Assembly: GCA_964520045.1 (NCBI GenBank)
Contig: CAZFMJ010000109.1
Location: 1-5,632, forward strand
Length of the DNA stretch: 5,632 nt
Origin: CAZFMJ01 sp964520045
GTDB taxonomy: Bacteria; Elusimicrobiota; Elusimicrobia; Elusimicrobiales; CAZFMJ01
Direction of reading: 5' to 3'
The translations under genes were made by a program, and so were the position numbers. The notes beneath the pieces are model-generated. The model saw only the letters and a program-made list of their open reading frames with translations. It was not told the DNA's origin and did no database searches. This document shows, piece by piece, positions 1-5,632 of the stretch. Position 1 is the first letter of the stretch. Each line of letters starts with the position of its first letter.

Positions 1-582
1 GGGGCCGGAGAGGAAACCGGCCAGTTCCTGCAGGCGCTGGGAAGCGAAGACGAAGGAGTAAGGCTGGCCGCGGCTTCGGCTTTAAACAGGATTTGCGACA
101 AAACGACATCGGAGTCTTTGCGCGGAGCGCTGAAAAAAGAGAAGACCGCCGAAGTGAAGCTGGCGATTTTAGACGCCCTCTCATGCACGGCGGATGAATC
201 GGCTGTGCCTGAAATAACCGCCGCCGCCGCCGACGCTAACAGTCTCGTGCGGCTCAAAGCGCTTAACGCTTTGGGCGCTTTAAAAAGTCCCGCGGCGATG
301 GCCAAAATAAAGCAGATATACGGCTCGAACAAAGATATTTACGCGCGCGTCGCCGCGGTAAAATATCTGGCGGATTCCGGCGAGGAAACGGATATAAAAA
401 TCATTGAAGAGGCTTTGCGTTTTACGGACAGGGCGCTTAAGATACAGGCGCTGTCGGCGCTGGACAAGATACCCGGCGATGCGTCATGGCAGATGCTTTC
501 CGGCCTGCTTAATGATAAGGATATGGCGGTGCAGGTTAAAACGGCCGTCATAATTTTAAGACGTTTTAGAAAAAGCGAATGA
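1..582 (+). CDS. HEAT-repeat protein, C-terminal part (5' end outside window)
   Basis: The frame is open from base 1 to the TGA at 580-582, giving 193 residues with no start visible, so the gene begins upstream. The visible part is entirely alpha-helical and repetitive. Six B-helix motifs of the pattern V-R/K-x-x-A-x-x-A-L occur with the basic position at residues 21, 53, 84, 116, 147 and 178, a period of 31-32 residues typical of HEAT/PBS-lyase-type repeats. Examples are VRLAAASAL, VKLAILDAL and VRLKALNAL. The chain ends in a basic helix (RRFRKSE). Such solenoids normally serve as protein-binding scaffolds; no enzymatic motif is visible, and the partner cannot be read from sequence. Its TGA overlaps the ATG of the downstream protease gene by four bases, so the two are probably translated together. 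Whether it is cytoplasmic or exported cannot be judged, because the N terminus is missing. The HEAT assignment is strong; the function is unknown. Confidence 0.85.
   Translation, partial: GAGEETGQFLQALGSEDEGVRLAAASALNRICDKTTSESLRGALKKEKTAEVKLAILDALSCTADESAVPEITAAAADANSLVRLKALNALGALKSPAAMAKIKQIYGSNKDIYARVAAVKYLADSGEETDIKIIEEALRFTDRALKIQALSALDKIPGDASWQMLSGLLNDKDMAVQVKTAVIILRRFRKSE
579..582 (+). promoter_or_regulatory. ATGA stop/start overlap coupling the HEAT gene to the protease gene
   Basis: The ATG at 579-581 shares bases with the TGA at 580-582. No convincing Shine-Dalgarno sequence precedes it; the upstream bases are A-rich (agaaaaagcga). Initiation therefore probably depends on ribosomes terminating on the HEAT gene. 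The overlap also supports this start, since the next residues form a clean signal peptide. Confidence 0.75.
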
Positions 583-3500
583 AAAAAACCTCTCTTTTTG
601 CGGTAGTATCGCTGGCCGCGGTTTTCGCGGCGGGCGGCGCCGCGGCTTTTTCTCCGGCGAAACATCAAAAGAAAGACGCTAAGAAATTCGCGGTCACGGC
701 TGATTCGATGAGGCCGGTGCGCGCAAAACCCGGCGGCGCGCAGACGACGGCCTTTTCCAGATTTAATTCCGCAAACAGCGGAAAATGGACGGTCAGGTAT
801 AATCCGAGGACGGCTCTGCCGGAGGCTTTAACCGGCGGAAAAACTTTAAAATATTCAGGCGTTCCGGATGAAATCGCCCGGCGTTTCTTCGCCGACAACG
901 GAGAAATGCTTAAGATCGACGGCTCCCAGCTTGAACTTTCTTTTTCAAAATACGCGCGGGGAGTGCATCACCTGCAGTATAAGCAGACGGTGCGGGGAAT
1001 TGAGGTCGAGTTCTCTTATGTGAGGATTCATATATCCGATGCGGGAGAAGTCATGGGGTATCAGTCTAAATTCGAGCCGGTTATCGCCGCGGGCATCACC
1101 CCTTCCGTAGCGGAACTTTCAGCGCGGTCCGCCGTCTCGGCCGAGACCGGGGCGGAAATCAATTCAAAGGGACGGCTTGTTTTTTACCCCGACGAAAAAA
1201 CCGGAGAGGTGCGCCTGGCCTGGAAAATAAAAGCGAGGGGAAAAGAATTTTCGGCCGGCGTTTGGAATTATTATGTGGATGCGCAAACGGGGGCCGTGCT
1301 TTTCCGGTATAACGAATTCAGATACGCATGCAATACCGGCGGCACAATAAACGGAACGGTATATGACGTGGCTCCTGATCAGACCGCCGCCGCGGCGCGG
1401 CCTATCGCGGACCAATATGTCTGGATAGGAGGCAGCAGTTCGGCCGCCGTTACCAATGCTTCGGGCGTATACTGCGCGGATAAAAGCGGCAAGATATCTG
1501 TCTCATTGAAAGGCCCTTATTTTTCAGTGGCCAATGCCCGCGGAATGAGCGGTCATTTTGACAACGGCTCGGGCGTATGGCAGACGGCGTCCGTTTCGGC
1601 CTACAGTCCTCACCCGTACGCGAATTCACAGGTATATTCGTCGACCATAACGATTCCCGATACATGGAGCGGTTTGGGATATAAATTTATAAAGGCAATC
1701 CCGCATTTTTCGTTGTTTTATGCCGGAGCCATGGACACGGACAGCAATGTGCTGGATGACGACGAATTGCACATAATAAATTCCGCCGACGGCAATACGG
1801 CCGGAAGTTATATCGGCAGACGCGTTAATCCCTTTTTCGGCGCGGCGGTTGAAAATCCCGTGTTCCTGATAGAACTCAGAACCGGAGAAAGCGGCGTGGC
1901 GGACGGATACGTGATAGATTATGCCAATTATCTGTCGCTTACAAATTCTCCTGATACCGCCGATAATGCCTCCGGCAGCATTACATGGTCTACCGCCAAT
2001 CTTACCGCTCCATGGAACTCGGCTTTGGACGAGATCAACGTGTTCTATCATCTTAACGGAATGCGCAGTTATTTCAATAACGGCGCGAATAAAGACGCCT
2101 ACGGCCGGATGATGGCCGATCTTAACCTGCATATCCCCGCAATGGTTCATGCCCATGGCAATCCTGATTTGGAGACTAACGGCATGGCAAACGCTTTCTA
2201 TGATCCCTATGCGCGCAACATCTTTTTCGGCGACGGAGCGCAGGATGTCTACGGAGTGCAGTACTCTTTCGGCCTGGATGCCACGGTGATACGGCATGAA
2301 TACGTTCATTTTGTCAACGACCGCATATATCCGATAATAAATTTCGGCGAATTCGGGGCGGTTTCCGAGGCTTTGGCCGATTATTTTTCGCTTTCTTCTT
2401 TGTCCTGCGCAAATGCCGTCGGCTGTTCTCCTTTCTACTCAGATCTGGGAACTTATGTGAATGCGGGAGAAGGCGCATCCCGGAATTTAATATCTCCGGC
2501 AAAAACCATGCCTTCCAGCTGGATAGGAGAAGTTCATGACGACAGTCTTATCCTGAGCCAGGCGCTGTGGGAATTGAGAAATTCCACTCCCACCAACCCT
2601 AATTTTTTGGGATACAGGAGCGAAGGGCCGAGGGCGGATTCTTTTATCTTTAATGCCTTGTTTTATTTTCCGGATAATTTCGCCAATTTTCTTGACGCCA
2701 TGGTGTCGGCCTGCGGACAGCTGGAGGGCTCCGCCTGCGAAAGCAGCGGCTGGAAGGCAAAAATAAATTCCGCGTTTTCCAATCACGGCATTTCGAGCTC
2801 GGTTTCCGGCGATGCTTTTGAAAATAATAACGGGCCTGAAAGCGCTGCGGATGTAAGTTCCACAAATACCGTGGTTGCGACCATATATCCGGCCGGAGAT
2901 ACAGATTACTATTCCCTGCCGCTTGCCGAAGGCGTTTTTAGGGCGGTATTGCAGCTTCCTCCTTCAGGGTCGGTTGATGGAGCGTATCACGCCTATTCGA
3001 TATATTTCTTCGACGATAGGCGAAATTTTCTGGGCGAGGCCCAACCTGTGGTATCAAATCCCATATACAACAGCCAGGTGTGTCAGAACAGCGGGGAATG
3101 TCTTACCGAGTCTCAGTTTTTAACTTTTGATTACAATATTACCTCTCCCGGCAGATATTATCTTGCTGTTTCTGCGGGGCCTTCCGACGGCGGAAGCAAT
3201 GCCCAGGATAGTTCGGCTTCTCCGTATGTTTTATCGTTTGCTTATAATCAGGCAGGCTCCGCATATGCTCAGGTTGTAGACGCAAAATTTGACGGAGACA
3301 CATTCTATTTTAAAGTGCCTTACGCAAAATTCGCATTTTTATATTCCCGCGTAAGCACCATGACCGCGCAGGAGATGTTTTTTCACCATGCAAGGCTTAG
3401 GGACCATAGTCTTGTTCCCGTGCCCAACACAAACACGAATATACAAAGCGATTATCTTGAAGAGGTTTCTGGAACCGTGGTTACGAGCGCTGATTCTTCC

Positions 3501-3938
3501 GGCGATATAATGTGCGGGAATTTGAGGCTTAAATCAGGGTTTAATTCAAGATTTCCGCTTGCGGCCACTGTTCATTTGGAAATATTCGGGAGCAATCATT
3601 TGGGTAAGGTCGCTTCTCTTGGGATTTCAGGCCCGATAAATATAGCGGCCGCAGGGAATTCGGTTTCCGCATGGAATAATATTTTTAATCCGCGCGAAGG
3701 CAAAAAGGCGTCGGTGCGTTATAGCGTCGGCTATGCGGGCAGTCTTTCAATAAAAATATACACGATTGAAGGCAGCCTTATTAAAACTCTTTACGACGGC
3801 CCGGTTTCCGGAGGCAGCGGCGTGGTGGATTGGAACGGAACCAATGATTCCGGCGCCGTGGTGGCAAGCGGAGCATATCTGATAAATGTAAAAGGGCCGG
3901 GTATTCAAAAAATTCTTAAGGCCGTGGTGGTAAAATGA
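579..3938 (+). CDS. Secreted M4/M36-type zinc metalloprotease with PPC-like and FlgD/T9SS-like C-terminal domains
   Basis: This is a 1119-residue exported endopeptidase precursor. Seen in sequence: a signal peptide (MKKTS, then a hydrophobic Ala-rich core, probable cleavage near A23); an FTP-like propeptide at about 93-165 (RRFFADNGEM, HLQYKQTVRGIEVEF); a PepSY-like segment at about 175-247; a variable beta-rich region at about 253-460; and a catalytic domain at about 485-735. The active site is complete. HEYVH at 573-577 gives two zinc ligands and the catalytic Glu574. Glu597, 20 residues after His577, is the third ligand, followed by Asp601 in EALAD. His653 in GEVHDD matches the transition-state His. 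NAF at 538-540 and GDG at 551-553 match the thermolysin substrate-binding segment. Then come a PPC-like beta domain (about 745-890), an unrecognised region (about 895-1020) and a FlgD-Ig/T9SS type A-like domain (1026-1119) ending with WNGTNDSGAVVASGAYLI. Six of the nine cysteines lie in close pairs (610/616, 712/720, 835/841), suiting extracellular disulfides. The family digests proteins outside the cell after propeptide removal; the actual substrate is unknown. The gene overlaps both neighbours by four bases. Confidence 0.93.
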   Translation: MKKTSLFAVVSLAAVFAAGGAAAFSPAKHQKKDAKKFAVTADSMRPVRAKPGGAQTTAFSRFNSANSGKWTVRYNPRTALPEALTGGKTLKYSGVPDEIARRFFADNGEMLKIDGSQLELSFSKYARGVHHLQYKQTVRGIEVEFSYVRIHISDAGEVMGYQSKFEPVIAAGITPSVAELSARSAVSAETGAEINSKGRLVFYPDEKTGEVRLAWKIKARGKEFSAGVWNYYVDAQTGAVLFRYNEFRYACNTGGTINGTVYDVAPDQTAAAARPIADQYVWIGGSSSAAVTNASGVYCADKSGKISVSLKGPYFSVANARGMSGHFDNGSGVWQTASVSAYSPHPYANSQVYSSTITIPDTWSGLGYKFIKAIPHFSLFYAGAMDTDSNVLDDDELHIINSADGNTAGSYIGRRVNPFFGAAVENPVFLIELRTGESGVADGYVIDYANYLSLTNSPDTADNASGSITWSTANLTAPWNSALDEINVFYHLNGMRSYFNNGANKDAYGRMMADLNLHIPAMVHAHGNPDLETNGMANAFYDPYARNIFFGDGAQDVYGVQYSFGLDATVIRHEYVHFVNDRIYPIINFGEFGAVSEALADYFSLSSLSCANAVGCSPFYSDLGTYVNAGEGASRNLISPAKTMPSSWIGEVHDDSLILSQALWELRNSTPTNPNFLGYRSEGPRADSFIFNALFYFPDNFANFLDAMVSACGQLEGSACESSGWKAKINSAFSNHGISSSVSGDAFENNNGPESAADVSSTNTVVATIYPAGDTDYYSLPLAEGVFRAVLQLPPSGSVDGAYHAYSIYFFDDRRNFLGEAQPVVSNPIYNSQVCQNSGECLTESQFLTFDYNITSPGRYYLAVSAGPSDGGSNAQDSSASPYVLSFAYNQAGSAYAQVVDAKFDGDTFYFKVPYAKFAFLYSRVSTMTAQEMFFHHARLRDHSLVPVPNTNTNIQSDYLEEVSGTVVTSADSSGDIMCGNLRLKSGFNSRFPLAATVHLEIFGSNHLGKVASLGISGPINIAAAGNSVSAWNNIFNPREGKKASVRYSVGYAGSLSIKIYTIEGSLIKTLYDGPVSGGSGVVDWNGTNDSGAVVASGAYLINVKGPGIQKILKAVVVK
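3935..3938 (+). promoter_or_regulatory. ATGA stop/start overlap coupling the protease gene to the PorV-family gene
   Basis: The ATG at 3935-3937 overlaps the TGA at 3936-3938, the same arrangement as at 579-582. A G-rich stretch (gtggtgg, 3924-3930) lies a few bases upstream and could act as a weak ribosome-binding site. The overlap implies linked production of the protease and the barrel protein. Confidence 0.75.
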
Positions 3939-5116
3939 AGATATCATCGGTTTTTTGTGCCGCCTGCGCTTTTGCGCTTGTTTGCTGCGTCTTTCCGAGC
4001 CTTCATGCGGCAGGCAGGTCGGGCGCCACGGCGGTGCCGATGCTTAAAATGGATTTCGGCGCGCGTCCTTTGGGAATGGGAGGGGCGTTCGCCGCCGTAT
4101 CGGACGATATTTACGGAGTGCGCTATAATCCGGCCGGCCTGGGCAGGTTTAAAAGCATGCAGGCCGGGGCAATGTATGTCTCGGGGATTGCGGACACAAA
4201 TATGCAGTTTTTCGGTTTCGGAATGCCGCTGGCTCTGCATGATTTTTACGGCGTAAGCGGTTTGGGTCTGCCGGCTATAGCCGCATCTCTTGTTTTTTCC
4301 GGAAACGGGGATATGGACTATAACGCCACAAATGCCAACGGCACGCCGGTGTCGCCGTATCCCAGGACTTTAAGCGCGGGCGGCGATACGCTGTTTACGG
4401 CGGCGTACGGCGAAAGAATCGCCGTTAATTCTTCTCAGATATACGGACGCAATGTGGAATTAGAGCATTATATCGGAGCCGCTTTTAAATATATTTCGTC
4501 AAAACTGCCTAAGCCCGACGGCGGACAATATTCGGCGTCCGCTCTGGCATTTGACCTCGGATACATAAATGTGGAGCCTGACAGGGGATTTTCGATGGGG
4601 CTTGTCGTTTCCAATATCGGCGGAAGCGTAAAGTTTATATCTGAAAAAGATCCTCTGCCGGTGATCATCCGGCTTGGGTTCGCGCATCAAAGTTATTATG
4701 AAAACTTTCTGGGGGGCGGACGGGGCATATTAAGCATGGAAGCCGATCGTTATATGCAGGATAGAGAATACAGGCTTAAAGCGGGCGTGGAATACATGCT
4801 CAGAAAACTTTTTGCGTTCAGGCTCGGCTATCAGGGACTTCAGGATGCCGGCGGCTTAACCGCCGGATTCGGCGTGCGCAAAGACAGGATGTATTTTGAT
4901 TTTTCCATGGCTTTCAGCCAATTGCTGGGCAATGTCCACCAATTTGCTTTTACTTATAAATTCAGCGCGTTTAATGCATACCGCAAACCGAATAGATATA
5001 AACAGAAAAAATCCGCCGGACGCGAAAAATATGAGCCGGCGCCTATTGAGAAAACCTACCGAATACAGCAGCCGCAGTCTCCGGAAAGCCAAGGCGTGCC
5101 TAATTGGGACTATTAA
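3935..5116 (+). CDS. PorV/PorQ-family outer-membrane beta-barrel protein
   Basis: This is a 393-residue protein with a signal peptide (hydrophobic core at about 5-22, probable cleavage after SLHA at residue 25). The mature N terminus carries the hallmark of the PorV/PorQ (UPF0164) family: DFGARPLGMGGAFAAVSDD at 40-58, followed by YNPAGL at 64-69. The rest shows alternating beta-strand patterns with Gly and aromatic residues, as in FadL-like barrels. The last evident strand is FAFTYKF at about 337-343. In Bacteroidota, PorV works with the type IX secretion system and binds cargo C-terminal domains at the outer membrane; other family members have no proven role. The adjacent, coupled protease with a T9SS-like C-terminal domain makes a role in its export or surface attachment attractive, but this is inference. 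Unusually, about 45 residues rich in Lys, Arg, Gln and Pro (about 348-393, ending in WDY) follow the barrel. This tail is not a normal barrel terminus and may lie in the periplasm. PorV and PorQ cannot be told apart here, so no symbol is given. Confidence 0.85.
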   Translation: MKISSVFCAACAFALVCCVFPSLHAAGRSGATAVPMLKMDFGARPLGMGGAFAAVSDDIYGVRYNPAGLGRFKSMQAGAMYVSGIADTNMQFFGFGMPLALHDFYGVSGLGLPAIAASLVFSGNGDMDYNATNANGTPVSPYPRTLSAGGDTLFTAAYGERIAVNSSQIYGRNVELEHYIGAAFKYISSKLPKPDGGQYSASALAFDLGYINVEPDRGFSMGLVVSNIGGSVKFISEKDPLPVIIRLGFAHQSYYENFLGGGRGILSMEADRYMQDREYRLKAGVEYMLRKLFAFRLGYQGLQDAGGLTAGFGVRKDRMYFDFSMAFSQLLGNVHQFAFTYKFSAFNAYRKPNRYKQKKSAGREKYEPAPIEKTYRIQQPQSPESQGVPNWDY

Positions 5117-5119
5117 GAA

Positions 5120-5154
5120 GACGGGAGATGGTAGAGGGTAAACGGTAGACGGGA
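5120..5154 (+). repeat. Five in-phase degenerate 7-bp repeats, consensus GACGGTA
   Basis: Five consecutive heptamers occupy 5120-5126, 5127-5133, 5134-5140, 5141-5147 and 5148-5154. The first and last are identical (GACGGGA), and the others differ from GACGGTA at one or two positions. All five have A at position 2, GG at positions 4-5 and A at position 7. This block is the left arm of the inverted repeat. Confidence 0.75.
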
Positions 5155-5186
5155 AAAGAAAGAAAAAGCGGAAGATGTTTTTGTTT

Positions 5187-5250
5187 TGACGTCTGCCATC
5201 TGTACCTCTTAATTTCCCTTCTGCTATTTTACCTTCTACCGTTTCCCGTC
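5187..5250 (-). repeat. Opposite-strand block of the same 7-bp repeats
   Basis: Read on the - strand from 5250, three clear heptamers follow in phase: GACGGGA (5244-5250), AACGGTA (5237-5243) and GAAGGTA (5230-5236). After an 8-base unit (5222-5229) the phase resumes with GAAGGGA (5215-5221), two decayed units, GATGGCA (5194-5200) and GACGTCA (5187-5193). About six of nine slots still resemble the consensus. It forms the right arm of the inverted repeat and is more decayed than the left arm. Confidence 0.6.
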
Positions 5251-5632
5251 TTATTTCTTTAATAGGTCTGCGGCGGACAGGCGCAGGGGGGAGAGTTTCC
5301 AGTCTGTTATCAGAAAAATAACTTCCGGCGCAGTTGATTTTTCTAAATAGCGGTATGATTTGTCGGAGCAGGCCGATATTTTAAGTTCGATGGGCGGTTT
5401 TCCCGAGAGGATAATTTTTAGAGACATTTCTACTTTCAGCGGATTTTTTATTTCGCCGGCGGGTATAACCTTTTCAGCTTCCAGTTTTGAAGCAAGTTCA
5501 AGAATAGGAGCGATTTTATTTTCAACCGCCGAAGGGGGGATAGAAAAGGGTTTTTGCCCGGCTAAAATCCAGTTCTCGGAACTTCTTAAAATTTCAAACC
5601 CCGCGTTTTTGGATTGTTTAACGGAAAACCCG
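5251..5632 (-). CDS. Probable DUF4340-family protein, C-terminal part (5' end outside window)
   Basis: On the - strand a frame is open from the window edge to TAA at 5253-5251, giving 126 complete codons. No start is visible, so the N terminus lies beyond 5632. The fragment contains SENWILAGQKPFSIPPSAVE, then a helix with LELASKLEAEKVIPAGEI, then beta strands (VEMSLKIIL, IELKISAC) and a short end, SAADLLKK. The order W-x-L...P...V...L-x-L-x-x-L-x-A followed by antiparallel strands and a final D-L-L motif resembles DUF4340 proteins. In many bacteria these are membrane-anchored and encoded beside GldG-like ABC-transporter components, but those neighbours would lie outside this window. Codon and base use match the rest of the window. 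The frame is convincing as a real gene; the family name is recognition by eye only. It converges on the + strand operon, separated by the repeat-filled gap. Confidence 0.6.
   Translation of the reverse strand, partial: GFSVKQSKNAGFEILRSSENWILAGQKPFSIPPSAVENKIAPILELASKLEAEKVIPAGEIKNPLKVEMSLKIILSGKPPIELKISACSDKSYRYLEKSTAPEVIFLITDWKLSPLRLSAADLLKK

Larger units (their letters stand above)
5118..5252. repeat. Large imperfect inverted repeat filling the gap between convergent genes
   Basis: Bases 5118-5142 pair with 5228-5252 as an uninterrupted 25-bp stem if G-U pairs are allowed: 22 Watson-Crick pairs plus 5127/5243, 5129/5241 and 5136/5234. Weaker inner pairing continues after a small bulge, for example 5145-5149 with 5220-5224 and 5151-5156 with 5213-5218. 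A small apical stem is possible between 5173-5177 and 5197-5201. The repeat begins just after the stop of the PorV-family gene (5114-5116) and ends within the stop codon of the - strand gene (5251-5253). No protein is evident inside it. Confidence 0.8.
5118..5264 (+). terminator. Possible terminator of the + strand operon
   Basis: On the + strand the long stem (5118-5252) is followed by a U-rich stretch (TTATTTCTTTAATA, 5251-5264). It lies directly after the last operon gene and before a convergent gene, where a terminator is expected. Against this, the loop region is about 85 nt and the U-tract is interrupted, so it is not a classic compact intrinsic terminator. On the - strand no U-rich tract follows the stem, so a bidirectional role is less likely. 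Confidence 0.4.

Noticed and set aside
118..582. Treating TTG at 118 as the start of the HEAT-repeat gene
   Set aside because: The frame and the repeat pattern extend upstream to base 1. The first repeat motif (residues 20-28) precedes this TTG, so the gene starts outside the window.
1626..2309. A 227-codon open frame on the - strand inside the protease gene
   Set aside because: It lies wholly antisense to the catalytic domain, whose motifs are intact. Its predicted protein has no recognisable features, so it is a shadow frame.
3645..3661. NotI (GCGGCCGC) and EcoRI (GAATTC) sites almost adjacent, resembling a cloning adaptor or chimera junction
   Set aside because: The protease reading frame runs through without interruption or change in character, and the flanking domains fit together, so this is coincidence.
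4896..5141. An 81-codon + strand frame overlapping the end of the PorV-family gene and entering the gap
   Set aside because: It is out of frame with a well-supported gene, its composition is unlike a real protein, and its end lies in the heptamer repeats.
5176..5187. T-rich run (GTTTTTGTTTT) as a simple terminator tail
   Set aside because: No compact GC-rich hairpin lies immediately upstream on the + strand; the run falls in the loop region of the large inverted repeat.
5117..5250. A CRISPR array in the repeat-rich gap
   Set aside because: The repeats are 7 bp, contiguous and inverted, with no spacers and no cas genes nearby.

Overview
The window is a compact stretch of a bacterial chromosome. 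Three genes lie head to tail on the + strand, a short repeat-filled gap follows, and the 3' end of a convergent - strand gene closes the window. Base composition is near balanced and even throughout, with no sign of a recent insertion. TGA ends two of the genes inside overlaps, so the standard bacterial code applies. The combination points to a Gram-negative, diderm bacterium outside the Proteobacteria: a large secreted metalloprotease with a FlgD/T9SS-type C-terminal domain, a PorV/PorQ-family outer-membrane protein, a HEAT-repeat protein and a DUF4340-like protein. Elusimicrobiota is my first guess, with Fibrobacterota, Omnitrophota or another FCB-related lineage as alternatives. This is inference from gene content; no phylogenetic marker is present.

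Layout. Bases 1-582 hold the 3' end of a HEAT-repeat protein with six helical repeats at 31-32 residue spacing. Bases 579-3938 encode a 1119-residue secreted zinc metalloprotease of the thermolysin/fungalysin (M4/M36) group. It has a signal peptide, FTP and PepSY propeptide regions, a catalytic domain with complete zinc-binding and catalytic residues, a PPC-like domain, an unrecognised beta-rich region and a FlgD-like/T9SS type A-like C-terminal domain. Bases 3935-5116 encode a 393-residue PorV/PorQ-family beta-barrel. Bases 5117-5250 are intergenic and are filled by degenerate 7-bp repeats arranged as a large inverted repeat running almost exactly from stop codon to stop codon. Bases 5251-5632 (- strand) are the C-terminal 126 codons of a probable DUF4340-family protein.

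The three + strand genes are joined by two identical 4-bp ATGA stop/start overlaps, so they are almost certainly one translationally coupled transcription unit. In Bacteroidota, PorV is the outer-membrane protein that receives type IX secretion cargo through its C-terminal domain. A protease carrying such a domain directly coupled to a PorV-family gene looks like a dedicated cargo-and-partner pair. This is the most interesting idea in the window. The second is the heptamer inverted repeat between the convergent genes, whose outer stem contains three substitutions that all preserve pairing only in the + strand RNA.
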